Part shown: positions 1 to 10,643 of the stretch, piece after piece
Layout: each line of letters begins with the position of its first letter
Position numbering within the stretch: the first letter of the stretch is position 1
Origin: Lysobacteraceae bacterium
GTDB lineage: Bacteria > Pseudomonadota > Gammaproteobacteria > Xanthomonadales > Rhodanobacteraceae
Assembly (NCBI GenBank): GCA_018969845.1
Contig: JAGWXP010000003.1
Location: forward strand, 1 to 41,238
Direction: 5' to 3'
DNA length: 41,238 bases
Notes under the pieces: model-generated
What the model was told of the DNA's origin: nothing
The model's input: only the letters and a program-made list of their open reading frames with translations
Databases searched by the model: none
Position numbers and translations under genes: made by a program

Positions 1-556
1 GGAAACACCCCACGAAGTGATCGTTCACCATCCCGGTCGCCTGCATGTGCGCGTAGATGATGGTGGAGCCGACAAAGTTGAAGCCGCGCTTTTGCATGTC
101 GCGGCTCAGCTTGTCGGATAGTTCGGTGCGCGCGGGCACCTGGCCGCGCTCGCGCCAGCGATTGCGGATCGGCCGGCCGGCCACGAACGACCAGAAATAG
201 GCGTCGAGGCTGCCGAATGCATCGATGACCTTGAGTGCTGCGCGAGCGTTGTTGCGCGCCGAGTATACTTTTTGCCGATTGCGGATGATCGCCGGGTCCA
301 GCAAGAGCTTGTCCAGCGCCGCGTCGCTCATGCGCGCCACGCGCGCAATGTCGAAACCGTGGAAGGCGCGACGGTAGCCGTCGCGCTTGTTCAACACCGT
401 GCTCCAGCTCAAGCCTGCCTGTGCGCCCTCGAGTACGAGGAATTCGAACAGGCGCGCGTCCTCATGCAAGGGCACGCCCCATTCCGTATCGTGGTAGGCG
501 CGCATGACAGCGTCGTCGCCATCGGCCCAGGAACAGCGCACGATTTCTTTGGGCAT
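1..556 (-). CDS. tag: DNA-3-methyladenine glycosylase I (3' end cut by window edge)
   Basis: Reverse-strand translation MPKEIVRCSWADGDDAVMRAYHDTEWGVPLHED...KRGFNFVGSTIIYAHMQATGMVNDH is typical of the Tag family; start codon complement at 554-556. Confidence 0.93.
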   Translation of the reverse strand, partial: MPKEIVRCSWADGDDAVMRAYHDTEWGVPLHEDARLFEFLVLEGAQAGLSWSTVLNKRDGYRRAFHGFDIARVARMSDAALDKLLLDPAIIRNRQKVYSARNNARAALKVIDAFGSLDAYFWSFVAGRPIRNRWRERGQVPARTELSDKLSRDMQKRGFNFVGSTIIYAHMQATGMVNDHFVGCF

Positions 557-617
557 GGCCAGCGAGCTCCGAACAGCGCTGCGCGTATCATACGCAACCC
601 GCCGCCCTGCCCAATCC

Positions 618-1502
618 ATGAGCAATGCCTCTGCCCGCCGCAGCGCCCTGATCGCGCTGGCCATCCTCAGCCTGGTCTGGGGCTTCAACTGGATCGTCAT
701 GAAGGCGGTGCTCGTCTACGTCGGCCCGCTGACGTTCTCGGCGATGCGCTACGTGTTCGGCACCGCGGTACTTTTCGCTGTGCTGGCGTTGCGTGGCGAG
801 AATCTCGCACCGACCCCGTGGCGCAGCACGCTGCTGATCGGCCTGGCGCAGACCACCGCATTCCAGGCGCTGGTGCAGTTCGCGCTGACCACCGGCGGCG
901 CCGGCAAGACCGCGCTGCTCGCCTACACCATGCCGTTCTGGGTGATCCCGCTGGCCTGGCTTGCACTCGGCGACCGGCCCAGCCCGCGCCAATGGTTTTA
1001 CATCCTCGTCGCCGCCGCCGGATTGGTGCTGGTGCTGGAGCCGTGGAATGCACGCGTGGGGTTTGCCAGCGCCATGCTCGCGTTGGCCGGCGGAGCGGCC
1101 TGGGCGGTAGGCACCGTGGTCTCCAAGCGCCTGTTCCTCGCCGCGCCGATCTCGCCATTGCGTCTGACCGCATGGCAGATGTTGTACGGCGCGGTATTTC
1201 TCGTCGCGCTGGCGGCGTGCCTGCATGAACGCACGACCGTGTGGTCGCCAGCATTGATCGGTGCGCTGATCTACAACGGGGTGCTGTCCTCGGGACTGGC
1301 CTGGGCGCTGTGGTCGTTCGTGGTGCAGCGCCTGCCGGCGAACGTGGCCGGACTCGCCAGCCTGGTCACGCCGCTGCTCGGCGTCGGCTTCGCCTGGACG
1401 ATTCTCGGCGAACGCCCGGATGTCAGCGAATCGATCGGCATCGCGGTGATCGGCGCGGCGTTGTTCGGTGTCTTGCGCCCGCGCGCGGCCTCACCACGGT
1501 AA
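618..1502 (+). CDS. EamA/DMT-family transporter
   Basis: MSNASARRSALIALAILSLVWGFNWIVMKAVL... with about ten hydrophobic segments in the EamA repeat pattern; internal ATG at 618 preferred over the ORF start at 504. Confidence 0.85.
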   Translation: MSNASARRSALIALAILSLVWGFNWIVMKAVLVYVGPLTFSAMRYVFGTAVLFAVLALRGENLAPTPWRSTLLIGLAQTTAFQALVQFALTTGGAGKTALLAYTMPFWVIPLAWLALGDRPSPRQWFYILVAAAGLVLVLEPWNARVGFASAMLALAGGAAWAVGTVVSKRLFLAAPISPLRLTAWQMLYGAVFLVALAACLHERTTVWSPALIGALIYNGVLSSGLAWALWSFVVQRLPANVAGLASLVTPLLGVGFAWTILGERPDVSESIGIAVIGAALFGVLRPRAASPR

Positions 1503-2432
1503 CTGCTGCAGGTCCACATTTCCACCGCTGAGGATCGCGCCGACGCGTAGACCGGCGAAACGCTCGCGATGACGCAGGATCGCGGCCAGCACCACAGCCG
1601 AGGACGGCTCGACCACGATCTTCATGCGCTCGAAAATCAGGCGCATCGCGGCGATGGTCTCGGTGTCGCTTACCGGCAAGACTTGCACGCCGTATTCGCG
1701 CATCAGGTCAAAATTGACCTGACCGAACGTCGCGCGCAATCCGTCGCAGATCGTATCCGGCTCAATGTCAACGACGCGTTCGCCGCGGCGCAGGGATTCG
1801 TAGGCGTCCGCGGCACCTTCGGGTTCGGCGGCAAAAATCCGGATTTGTGGAAAAATCCCTTTTGCAGCAACCCCGCTGCCGCCGATCAGGCCGCCGCCGC
1901 CGATCGGCGCGATCAGGGCATCGAGCCCGCCGGTTTCGCGCAGCAGTTCCAGCGCGGCCGTGCCTTGTCCGGCGATCACATGCTCGTTGGTGAACGGATG
2001 CACCAGCGCCGCGCCGGTTTCGCGCGCGATGCGCGTGGCGGCCTCATCGCGTGCGGCCAGTGTCGGCGCACAGACATGCACGCTTGCGCCGTAGGCGCGG
2101 ATCGCCGCGATCTTGGCCGCGACCGCGCCATCCGGCACCACGACGTGCGCGGCGATGCCGCGCGTGCGCGCCGCCAGCGCCAGTGCCGCGCCGTGATTGC
2201 CGGAGGAATGCGTGACGACGCCGCGGATGGCGTCCGCTTCGCTCAAGGACCACACGGCATTGCAGGCGCCGCGGAACTTGAACGCACCGACACGCTGGAA
2301 ATTCTCGCACTTGAAGGCGATCGCGCAACCGGCCAGCGCGTCCAGCGAACGCGAGCGCAGCACCGGCGTGACGTGCGCGTGCGGTGCAATGCGCCTTGCC
2401 GCGGCCTCGATGTCGGCAAACGCGGGTTTCAC
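1491..2432 (-). CDS. PLP-dependent serine/threonine dehydratase
   Basis: FKCENFQRVGAFKFRGACNAV (PLP lysine motif), THSSGNHGAALALAA, PIGGGGLIGG, LSGGNVDL; GTG start at 2432 overlaps the upstream MFS stop. Confidence 0.9.
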   Translation of the reverse strand: MKPAFADIEAAARRIAPHAHVTPVLRSRSLDALAGCAIAFKCENFQRVGAFKFRGACNAVWSLSEADAIRGVVTHSSGNHGAALALAARTRGIAAHVVVPDGAVAAKIAAIRAYGASVHVCAPTLAARDEAATRIARETGAALVHPFTNEHVIAGQGTAALELLRETGGLDALIAPIGGGGLIGGSGVAAKGIFPQIRIFAAEPEGAADAYESLRRGERVVDIEPDTICDGLRATFGQVNFDLMREYGVQVLPVSDTETIAAMRLIFERMKIVVEPSSAVVLAAILRHRERFAGLRVGAILSGGNVDLQQLPW

Positions 2433-3697
2433 GGCCCGGTTGCCGTCGGTGGCGCGCGCAGACGCAAATGCCGGGTCGCGTATTCGGTCGTCAGCAGTGC
2501 GGCGAACACCAGCACGGCGGCCAGTGCGAACGCCGCGCCGGGCAGGTGCCTGACCGGCGCGTGATCGGAAATGAACAACGCGAACAGGTTGGCGAACAGC
2601 GCCGGACCGAAAATGCCGGCCAGACTCTGCAGGCTGGTGAGCGCGCCCTGCAGGCGGCCCTGCTCGTGCGGATCGACCTGGTGCGTGACCAGCGATTGCG
2701 CCGGCGGCCCGGCGAGGCCTGCCAGACACAGGAATGGAATGCTGGCGACGAAAATCCAGGCATCCGGCGCGAAACACATCACGAGGTAGCCGATCGCGGC
2801 GAAGCTCAATCCGGTCAGGATCATCCGGCGCTCGCCCAGTTTCGGCAGCAGGCGCCGCACCAGCCCGGCCTGCACGATTGCCGTGCACAAACCCACCAGC
2901 GCCAACGTGTAGCCGACGATCTGCGGACCCCAGCCGTAGCGGAAATCCGTGTACAACACATAGGTGGAGTTGATCGAGAACTGCGCCAGCGCAAGCAGGA
3001 AAAATACCGCGGCGAGCGCGAATACCTGCGGATAGCGGCGCAGCAACAACAACGAACCCAGCGGATTGGCGTGGCGCCAGTCGATGCGCGCACTGCGCCG
3101 TTCCGGCGGCAGCGATTCCGGCAACACGAACCAGCCGTAGCAGAAATTGATCAGGGCGAGAAACGCCGCCGCCCAGAACGGCAGACGGATGGAAATATGA
3201 CCGAGCAACCCGCCCAGCGCCGGACCGACGATGAAGCCGATTCCGAATGCGGCCCCGAGCAGGCCGAACGACGCGGCGCGTTTTTCGCGCGGCACGATGT
3301 CGGCGATGTAGGCATTGGCCGTGGAAAAACTCGCCGCGCACATGCCCGACACGGCGCGGCCGAGGAACAGCAGCCACAGCACCGGCGCGAGCGCCATGAC
3401 GATGAAATCGATTCCCAGGCCGAAGCTCGAAATCAGGATCACCGTGCGCCGGCCGAAACGATCCGACAGCGCGCCCTGGATCGGCGAGCACACGAACTGC
3501 ATGAGCATGAACAGCGTGCCGAAGCCGCTCGACCACACCGCCGCCTTGGCGATACTGCCACCGACAAGTTCGATGATCAGGTGCGGCAGCACCGGAATGA
3601 TGATGCCGAAACTCAGGATGTCGATCAGCACCGTGACGAAGATGAACGCCAGCGCGGCGCGGCGCACGGGCGCCGGATGTTGGGTTACGTTTTCCAA
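2429..3697 (-). CDS. MFS transporter, TetA/TCR-like
   Basis: LIDILSFGIIIPVLPHLI, GALSDRFGRRTVILIS, NAYIADIVPREKRAASFGLLGAAFGIGFIVGPALGG; 12-TM pattern. Start codon uncertain (TTG at 3697 or further upstream). Confidence 0.88.
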   Translation of the reverse strand: MENVTQHPAPVRRAALAFIFVTVLIDILSFGIIIPVLPHLIIELVGGSIAKAAVWSSGFGTLFMLMQFVCSPIQGALSDRFGRRTVILISSFGLGIDFIVMALAPVLWLLFLGRAVSGMCAASFSTANAYIADIVPREKRAASFGLLGAAFGIGFIVGPALGGLLGHISIRLPFWAAAFLALINFCYGWFVLPESLPPERRSARIDWRHANPLGSLLLLRRYPQVFALAAVFFLLALAQFSINSTYVLYTDFRYGWGPQIVGYTLALVGLCTAIVQAGLVRRLLPKLGERRMILTGLSFAAIGYLVMCFAPDAWIFVASIPFLCLAGLAGPPAQSLVTHQVDPHEQGRLQGALTSLQSLAGIFGPALFANLFALFISDHAPVRHLPGAAFALAAVLVFAALLTTEYATRHLRLRAPPTATGP

Positions 3698-3707
3698 GAG
3701 GTGTCCT

Positions 3708-4337
3708 TCAGCGCGCGCTGTCAATGTCGATGAACCGCAGGAACTCGGCGCGGGTGCGCGCATCATCGCGAAAGCTGCCCAGCATCTGACTGGTGATCAG
3801 CGACACCCCGCGTTTGTGCACGCCGCGGGTGGTCATGCACTGGTGCACGGCGTCGACGACCACACCGACGCCGCGCGGATGCAGCACTTCGCTGATGCAG
3901 GTGGCGATCTGCGCGGTCATCTTTTCCTGCACCTGGAAACGGTGCGCGAACGCATCGACCACGCGCGCGAGCTTGGAAATTCCCACCACCTTGCCGTCCG
4001 GCACGTAGCCGACGTGGGCGCGGCCGATGATCGGCGCCATGTGGTGTTCGCAGAACGATTCGAACTGGATGTCGCGCAGCACGATCATCTCGTCGTAGCC
4101 GGCGACTTCCTCGAAGGTTCGGGCGAGGTATTCCTGCGGATCCTGCTTGTATCCGGCAAACCATTCGGCGTAGGCGTCGACCACGCGCCCGGGCGTGTCG
4201 AGCAGGCCCTCGCGCGTGGGCTCGTCGCCGGCCCAGCGCAGCAGCGTGCGCACCGCGTCCAGCGCCTGCTCGCGCGTGACCGCGGGCGAGGTCGGCGGGG
4301 CAGCCGCGCACAGGGATGGCTTGCCGGATTCTGACAT
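3708..4337 (-). CDS. folE: GTP cyclohydrolase I
   Basis: [53 protein letters not shown] are hallmark FolE motifs. Confidence 0.96.
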   Translation of the reverse strand: MSESGKPSLCAAAPPTSPAVTREQALDAVRTLLRWAGDEPTREGLLDTPGRVVDAYAEWFAGYKQDPQEYLARTFEEVAGYDEMIVLRDIQFESFCEHHMAPIIGRAHVGYVPDGKVVGISKLARVVDAFAHRFQVQEKMTAQIATCISEVLHPRGVGVVVDAVHQCMTTRGVHKRGVSLITSQMLGSFRDDARTRAEFLRFIDIDSAR

Positions 4338-4501
4338 GGCGGCGCTCGTGCAAAAATGGGCGCGCCAGTGTAGCACCGGCGCTAGCGGTGACCTTGTTCC
4401 GCCTGGTGGAACGCATTGTTTGGATAGCACAACGAGGGCGGCATCTTCCTGGATGGGATGCATTACACTGCGCCTGCTCGTCGATGCCAAAGGGGGAATC
4501 C

Positions 4502-6373
4502 ATGCTGCGCACGCTGCGTTTCGTTCTCGCTTTCGCGACACTCGCCGTTTGCGTTTCCGCGGCTCAGGCCGCCACGATCACGGTAACGAACGACAGCACC
4601 GTATCTCCCGGCAGCGGCACCTGCACACTGGCGCAAGCGATCGCGGCGTCAAACGCGGCAAACGGCATCAACGCCGCGTGGATCGGATCTGCCGCCACGA
4701 CAGGCAACTGCGCGACGGCGGACGCGAGTCCAAGCCTCAATACCATCGTGTTCGCGACGAATGTTCAGGCCACGCAAGTCTTTACGGCGACCGACAACTG
4801 GTGGTACGGCCCCAACGCCCTGCCGCCGATCGCCAGCGTCATCGCCATCGATGGCGGCACAACCGGCGTTACCCTCGTCGCCTCGCATATCGGCGACCCG
4901 ACGCCGGCGACGGCGAACGCGTTCCGGTTTTTCTATGTTTCGGGCGGACTGAGCGGCGAGTTGCCCGCCGGTACGCTGGTTCTGCGCAACCTCTCCTTGA
5001 GCGGCGGCGTCGCCAAGGGCGGCGAGGGCGGCGCGGGCGGTGGTGGCGCGGGCATGGGCGGCGCCATCTTCAATCAAGGCAGCCTGCAGTTGGTCGGAGT
5101 CACCCTCACCGCAAATTCCGCAAACGGTGGCGGCAGCAACGGCACCGGAACCGGTGGAGGCGGTGGAGGCATGGGCGCGGATCCGACCGGCGGCGGTGGC
5201 GGCTTCGGCGGCAGCCTGGGCGGAATGTACGGCGGCGCCGGTGGCACGGGCGCTGCGTCAGGGGGAGCAGGAGGTGGGGGTGGGTTTCTTGGCACGGCTG
5301 CCGGTGCCAGTGCCGGTAACAGCAACGGCGCTACGGGTGGCGGTCTGGGCGCATTGGGAGGGTATGGAGGTGGCTTCAGCGGCAGCTACGGCGATGGCGG
5401 CGGCGGCGGCAATGGCACAAGTAGCGGCGCAAACGGCGGTGGTTTCGGCTCTGGCGGCACCGGCTTTGCCACGGGCGGTGGAGGAGGAGGCGGTGTTGGC
5501 GGGGGTGGCGGCAGCAGCGGCAACGGAACCGGTGGAGGCGGTGGTTTTGGTGGTGGAGGCGGCTACAGCAGCCTCAATACTGCTTTTATTTCGAACGGCG
5601 GCGTCGGCGGCTTTGGCGGCGGTGCGGGCGGCTGCGGCAATGGCAACGGAGTCAACGGTTTTGGTGGTGGTGCGCCCCTTACCGCCCCTAACTCCCCCAG
5701 CCCAGGCGGCTTTGGCGGCGGCGCGGGTATGGGCGGCGCGATCTTCAACCATCGCGGCAGTCTGACCCTGACCAACGTGACGATGACCGGCAATACTGCC
5801 AGCGGGGGCGGCGGCAGCAACCCCGGCAGCGGTCTGGGCGGCGCGATCTTCAACCTCAATGGCAACATCATGATTCAGTTTTCCACGCTCGCGAACAATT
5901 CCGTCAGCGGCAACAACGGTAGCAGTGGCGGTGACGCCGGCGATGCCACGGTCTATTCGCTGGCCTACGGCAACAAGATCCAAGACGGCAGCGCGAGCAA
6001 TGCCGCCCTGACCATCGCCAACAGCATTGTCGTCGGCACAATGGCCAGCTACGGCGCCGGCAATGACGATGTCGTTTCTCTGGCCTTCTTGGTCAACACC
6101 GCCACCCTGACCTATACCGGTGCCAACCTGGTGGGTTTGACCTCGGGCACGAGTTCCGGCCCCACGCCATCGACCGCGGCACCGAACCTCGGTGCGCTCG
6201 CGAACAACGGCGGCCCGACTCAAACCATGGCGCTGAACGCTGGCAGCGCGGCGTTCCACTTTTCTTCCGCCTGCGTGAGCACCGACCAGCGCGGCTACAC
6301 GCGCCCTGCGAATCACTGCGACGCCGGCGCATATGAGGACACCGTGTTTTTCGACGGGTTCGAAAGCAACTAA
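4502..6373 (+). CDS. Secreted Gly-rich, beta-helix-like (CSLREA/choice-of-anchor-like) protein with C-terminal FFDGFESN
   Basis: Signal peptide [46 protein letters not shown] and [17 protein letters not shown] repeats; long Gly-rich tract; C-terminus [18 protein letters not shown]. Confidence 0.85.
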   Translation: MLRTLRFVLAFATLAVCVSAAQAATITVTNDSTVSPGSGTCTLAQAIAASNAANGINAAWIGSAATTGNCATADASPSLNTIVFATNVQATQVFTATDNWWYGPNALPPIASVIAIDGGTTGVTLVASHIGDPTPATANAFRFFYVSGGLSGELPAGTLVLRNLSLSGGVAKGGEGGAGGGGAGMGGAIFNQGSLQLVGVTLTANSANGGGSNGTGTGGGGGGMGADPTGGGGGFGGSLGGMYGGAGGTGAASGGAGGGGGFLGTAAGASAGNSNGATGGGLGALGGYGGGFSGSYGDGGGGGNGTSSGANGGGFGSGGTGFATGGGGGGGVGGGGGSSGNGTGGGGGFGGGGGYSSLNTAFISNGGVGGFGGGAGGCGNGNGVNGFGGGAPLTAPNSPSPGGFGGGAGMGGAIFNHRGSLTLTNVTMTGNTASGGGGSNPGSGLGGAIFNLNGNIMIQFSTLANNSVSGNNGSSGGDAGDATVYSLAYGNKIQDGSASNAALTIANSIVVGTMASYGAGNDDVVSLAFLVNTATLTYTGANLVGLTSGTSSGPTPSTAAPNLGALANNGGPTQTMALNAGSAAFHFSSACVSTDQRGYTRPANHCDAGAYEDTVFFDGFESN

Positions 6374-6403
6374 GCAGGTGCGCGGAATAAGCCGGCCGAA
6401 CCG

Positions 6404-7576
6404 CTACTCCACCCGACAAAACGCCGCCTTGAGGTAGCGCGACTCGGGTACGTGTGCGAGCCACGGATGATCCGGGCCTGCGCCGGACACTTTGATGACC
6501 TGCACGGTGCGATTGGCGTAGAACGCTGCGCGCCGCAGCATGTCGAGGAACTGGTCTTCGCTCACCAGTCCCGTGCACGAACAGGTAAGCAGGATGCCGC
6601 CGGGTTTCACCGCGCCGAGCGCGAGCTTGTTCATGTCCAGGTATTTCTTCAGCGCCGGAATCACCTGCTCGCGGTCGCGCGTCATCTTGGCCGGATCGAG
6701 AATCACGACGTCGAATTTCTTCTGCGGATTGCTCGCCGTGTCGCGCAGCCAGGCAAAGATGTCGGCCTGGATGAACTTGACCTTCGCCTTGTTCAGGCGT
6801 GCATTCGATTCGGCGATTTCCAGAATCTCCTCGTCGAGGTCGATGCCGGTGACCTCCTCGGCGCCACCGCGCGTTTTCGCGTAGATGCCGAAGCCGCCGG
6901 AGTTGCAGCACAAGTCGAGCACGCGCCTGCCGGCGCAGAACTCCGAGAGGAACAGGCGGTTGTCGCGCTGGTCGGCGAAGAATCCGGTCTTGTGCTTGCT
7001 GCCCGGCGCAGCGTGGAAGGCGACACCGTGTTCGTGGATCACGGTCGGTTTCGGCGCGGGCGGATGCGCGAGGTCGAAACTTTCCTGCTTCTGCACGTGA
7101 TCTTCGGCGAAGGCGTAGATTTCCGCGTCCGGAAAATGTTGCAGCAGACAGCGCTTGATCAGGTCGCGCTGCTTGAAGAACCCGGCAGAAAAATATTCCA
7201 CGACCAGCGTATTCGCGAAGCGGTCGACGACCAGGCCCGAAAGTCCGTCACCTTCGGAATGGATGAGGCGATACGCATCGGTGACCGCGTCGAGCTTGAG
7301 AATCTCGCGGCGCAAGCGCACAGCGTCTGCGATCTTGCGGGCGAAAAAATCCTCATCGACCGCTTCGTCGGGATTCTGCGTGAGCACGCGCAACGCGATG
7401 CGCGAATGGCCATTGTAGAAACCGCGACCGCCAAAATCGCCATTGCGATCGACGATGTCGACGATGCTGCCGGGCTTGGGTTTGGGTTCGGGCTTTTCCA
7501 CCATCTTCTGGAAAATCCAGGGGTGGTTGGAGCGACGCTCGATTTTGAGATGAACGACCGGATTTGGATTCATCAT
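6404..7576 (-). CDS. Class I SAM-dependent rRNA (cytosine-C5) methyltransferase, RlmI-like
   Basis: N-terminal PUA-like HPWIFQKMV, LDLCCNSGGFGIYA, VILDPAKM, LLTCSCTG. Confidence 0.88.
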   Translation of the reverse strand: MMNPNPVVHLKIERRSNHPWIFQKMVEKPEPKPKPGSIVDIVDRNGDFGGRGFYNGHSRIALRVLTQNPDEAVDEDFFARKIADAVRLRREILKLDAVTDAYRLIHSEGDGLSGLVVDRFANTLVVEYFSAGFFKQRDLIKRCLLQHFPDAEIYAFAEDHVQKQESFDLAHPPAPKPTVIHEHGVAFHAAPGSKHKTGFFADQRDNRLFLSEFCAGRRVLDLCCNSGGFGIYAKTRGGAEEVTGIDLDEEILEIAESNARLNKAKVKFIQADIFAWLRDTASNPQKKFDVVILDPAKMTRDREQVIPALKKYLDMNKLALGAVKPGGILLTCSCTGLVSEDQFLDMLRRAAFYANRTVQVIKVSGAGPDHPWLAHVPESRYLKAAFCRVE

Positions 7577-7629
7577 CGCATGATAGCAAGCGACCTTGCG
7601 CCTGCCGCAAAACGCCCCATGATGGTCGG

Positions 7630-8424
7630 ATGGTATCCGCCCCCATCACCGCCGAAGCCGGCCCCACTGCGATCCACCGCGATCGCCGCCGCGTGTTCTG
7701 GGCCGTGGTCGGCGCGATGGGGCTCGTCGCCGGCATCTGGCTGGCCTGGCTCGGCGCCTGGCTGCTCGGCTGGGACATGGACGATCTCGGCATTCGACCG
7801 CGCGACGCGCATGGCCTGATCGGCATTCTCACCGCACCGTTCGTGCACGCCTCGTTCGCACATCTGATGTCGAACACGCTGCCGATGGGCCTGCTCGCCG
7901 CACTCGCGCTGTACGCCTATCCACGCGCCACGCGCCTTGCCTTGCCGTTCATCTGGATCGTCTCCGGCATCGGCGTATGGTTGTGGGCGCGACCGTCGAT
8001 CCACGTCGGCATCAGCGGCATCGCGCACGGGCTGATGTTCTACCTGTTCTTCATGGGCCTGCTGCGCCGCGATCGCCTCGGCATCGCCATCGCCCTGACC
8101 GTGTTCTTTCTCTACGGCGGCATGGTCATGACCGTGCTGCCGCGCGATCCGCAGGTATCGTTCGAGTACCACTTCTTCGGCGCGCTGGCCGGTGCGATCG
8201 CGGCATTCGTCTGGCACCAGCACGATCCGGAGCCGCCGCGCAAGCGCTACAGCTGGGAAATCGAAGAGCAGCGTGAGGCAGAGCAAACGCGTGCCGATTC
8301 CGAATTCGATCTGCCTTCGCCGCGAGACGTTCCGGCGCTGTGGGAGGGTCCGCAACGGCAGATGGGTGGAGACAATGTGGTGGCCTTTCCGCGCCGGCGC
8401 GAAGACGGCGAAACCCTGCATTAG
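7630..8424 (+). CDS. Rhomboid-family intramembrane serine protease
   Basis: APFVHASFAHLMSNTLPMGLL, GISGIAHGL (GxSG serine), YHFFGALAGAI; several TM segments; Arg/Glu-rich C-terminal tail. Confidence 0.85.
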   Translation: MVSAPITAEAGPTAIHRDRRRVFWAVVGAMGLVAGIWLAWLGAWLLGWDMDDLGIRPRDAHGLIGILTAPFVHASFAHLMSNTLPMGLLAALALYAYPRATRLALPFIWIVSGIGVWLWARPSIHVGISGIAHGLMFYLFFMGLLRRDRLGIAIALTVFFLYGGMVMTVLPRDPQVSFEYHFFGALAGAIAAFVWHQHDPEPPRKRYSWEIEEQREAEQTRADSEFDLPSPRDVPALWEGPQRQMGGDNVVAFPRRREDGETLH

Positions 8425-8446
8425 ACCCAGGTGGTAGAATGCGGCC

Positions 8447-9352
8447 ATGAACGCCGAGCCGCGCCGCGTCGAGCATTTGCAGACCGACAAGGGTTCCGTG
8501 CCGGTCTACACCACGGCCGTAATCGAGCAGCCGTGGTCGAGCTATTCGCGCGAGGATCACGCGACTTGGGCTGATTTGTTCGAACGCCAGCAGAAGATTC
8601 TGGTCGGCCGCGCGGCAAGTGAATTCATCGAGAACCAGCAACGATTCGGCATGACACCGGATGCGATTCCGAGATTCGACGATCTCAACCGCGTGCTGAA
8701 GAAGGCGACCGGTTGGGAGCTGATCGGCGTCGAAGGTCTGCTGCCGGAATTGACGTTCTTCGAACACCTCGCCAACCGGCGCTTCCCGGTGACCTGGTGG
8801 ATCCGTCGCCCGGACCAGATCGACTACATCAGCGAACCGGACCTGTTCCACGACCTGTTCGGCCATGTGCCGCTGCTGCTCGAACCCGCGTTCGCCGACT
8901 ATATGCAGGCCTACGGCCGCGGTGGCGTCAAGGCGCATGGCATTGGCGCCGAGGCATTGGCGAATTTGACGCGTCTGTACTGGTACACGGTGGAATTCGG
9001 GTTGATCCGCGAACGCGATGGGAGCGGGGCCGACGGCCTGCGTATCTACGGCTCAGGCATCGTCTCGTCCAAAGGCGAGTCTATCCATAGTCTGGAATCG
9101 TCCGCGCCGAACCGCATCGGCTTCGACCTCAAGCGCATCATGCGCACGCGCTACCGCATCGACACCTACCAGAAAACCTATTTCGTCATCGACGGCTATC
9201 GCCAGTTGATGGACGCCACCGCGCCGGATTTCACTCCGATCTACGCCGAGCTCGCACGGCAAGATTCGATTCCCGCCGGCACTGTGTTGCCAGGCGACTT
9301 TGTATACAACCGCGGCACCGGAGAAGGTTGGTTGAACGACGGCGATATCTGA
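8447..9352 (+). CDS. phhA: Phenylalanine 4-monooxygenase
   Basis: EPDLFHDLFGHVPLLLEPAFADYMQAYG, RLYWYTVEFGLI, YGSGIVSSKGE motifs of aromatic amino-acid hydroxylases. Confidence 0.95.
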   Translation: MNAEPRRVEHLQTDKGSVPVYTTAVIEQPWSSYSREDHATWADLFERQQKILVGRAASEFIENQQRFGMTPDAIPRFDDLNRVLKKATGWELIGVEGLLPELTFFEHLANRRFPVTWWIRRPDQIDYISEPDLFHDLFGHVPLLLEPAFADYMQAYGRGGVKAHGIGAEALANLTRLYWYTVEFGLIRERDGSGADGLRIYGSGIVSSKGESIHSLESSAPNRIGFDLKRIMRTRYRIDTYQKTYFVIDGYRQLMDATAPDFTPIYAELARQDSIPAGTVLPGDFVYNRGTGEGWLNDGDI

Positions 9353-9377
9353 GGCGTTTGCGAACACGAACCGGCAA

Positions 9378-10643
9378 TCAATTTTCTTTCGGGATAGCCA
9401 ACCGCGGCAGGCCGTGCGCGTCGCGTTCTTCGGCGATGCTGGCGCGCGTATCCAGCGGCGCGCGCGCCGCATCCGCGAGCGCCTGCGTCGATTCGCCGCG
9501 CGCGATGCGCAGCGCGTTGCGATAACAAAGCGCCGCATTCGCGGGGTTGCCCTGTCCGCTCATGCATTCGCCGAGCGTTTCCCACAACGGTCCCGATGGC
9601 GTCAACGCCAGGCCGCGTTCCAGATACTCGCGCGCCTTGCCCCACAGCTTGCCCTGCACACACAGGCGACCGAGCGCGAGCAGCAGCTCGGGACTGTCCG
9701 GCTGCGCCGCGAGCCAACCTTCGGCGCGCGCCAGACGCGTATCCGCATGTGCCGGCCCGAGCTGGCCCCAGACGCCGACAAGGCGTTCGGACCACTGTTT
9801 GCGCAGAGCCGATTCGAGCTCGTCCATCGCCGACAGCGGCTGGCCGAGCGTGGCGGCACGCCGCGCATAGGCGGCGATCGCCTCGGGCATGGCGCGTTGC
9901 GCACGCGGCAGTCCCGACCACAGCGCATTCAGCGCCTCGGTATCGGGCGTCGCGGCAAGCGCGGCCATCAGCGCGCGCGCGCGCAAGGCGGTCAGCGCCT
10001 GCGGCGTCAACGCGTCGCCGGCGGCGAGCGCATCCACCGCGCGCAACGCCAGCGCCGGATCGCCGGTCAGCAACGCCGCTTCGGCAAGCAGGCGCCAACC
10101 CACCGGCGCCAGCTCGTTGTGGTCGGCAGACGGCTTGAGCAGGGTCACCGCCGCTTCGGCATTGCCGTGCTCGAGCAGGAACTGCGCACGCAACGACAAG
10201 GCCGCGGCGGGCGCGTGCTTTGCGGCTTCGTCCAGCGCAGCCTCGGTGCGCTCGGCATCGCCGCGTGCGTGCGCGGCGCGCGCGGTCGCGAGTTGTGCCG
10301 GTACATGCAACTCGGGCTCGTGCGAGGCTTTCTCCAACGCGCGCAAGGCGCGGCGGTGATCGCCTTCGGCGAGCGCGGTCAGGCCGGCAGCGAAGCGCTC
10401 GCGACTGCGCCGCTGGCCGCGCAGTCGCCACGCACGCAGCGGCCAGCGCAGGCCACGCCAGAGCAGGCCGAGCAGGATCCAGACGGCGAGCAGGGCGAAC
10501 ACGGCGAAAACCAGCGTGGTATCGATGTGGGTGTGGCCAATGCGGATCGAGAGCAGTCCGGGATCGGCAGCCAACATCTGCCAGCCGTAAATCGCCGCGC
10601 CGGCGACCATGAGCAGGCCGATCAGAATAATCCACAATTTCAC
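9378..10643 (-). CDS. hemY: HemY-type TPR membrane protein (heme biosynthesis operon)
   Basis: MKLWIILIGLLMVAGAAIYGW...LLWRGLRWPLRAWRLRGQRRSRERFAAGLTALAEGD; downstream of hemX with a 4-nt ATGA overlap. Confidence 0.88.
   Translation of the reverse strand: MKLWIILIGLLMVAGAAIYGWQMLAADPGLLSIRIGHTHIDTTLVFAVFALLAVWILLGLLWRGLRWPLRAWRLRGQRRSRERFAAGLTALAEGDHRRALRALEKASHEPELHVPAQLATARAAHARGDAERTEAALDEAAKHAPAAALSLRAQFLLEHGNAEAAVTLLKPSADHNELAPVGWRLLAEAALLTGDPALALRAVDALAAGDALTPQALTALRARALMAALAATPDTEALNALWSGLPRAQRAMPEAIAAYARRAATLGQPLSAMDELESALRKQWSERLVGVWGQLGPAHADTRLARAEGWLAAQPDSPELLLALGRLCVQGKLWGKAREYLERGLALTPSGPLWETLGECMSGQGNPANAALCYRNALRIARGESTQALADAARAPLDTRASIAEERDAHGLPRLAIPKEN

Noticed and set aside
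1491-3536. Single 681-aa minus-strand ORF
   Set aside because: Only the C-terminal ~313 residues (dehydratase) are real; the upstream part is an off-frame reading of the MFS gene.
5000-5760. Possible DNA satellite or CRISPR-like array in the GGC-rich tract
   Set aside because: No regular repeat/spacer period; degeneracy follows codon positions of a Gly-rich protein.
5258-6316. Ala-rich 352-aa minus-strand ORF opposite the Gly-rich gene
   Set aside because: Reverse complement of Gly codons (GGC/GGT) gives Ala/Pro/Thr runs; compositional artefact.
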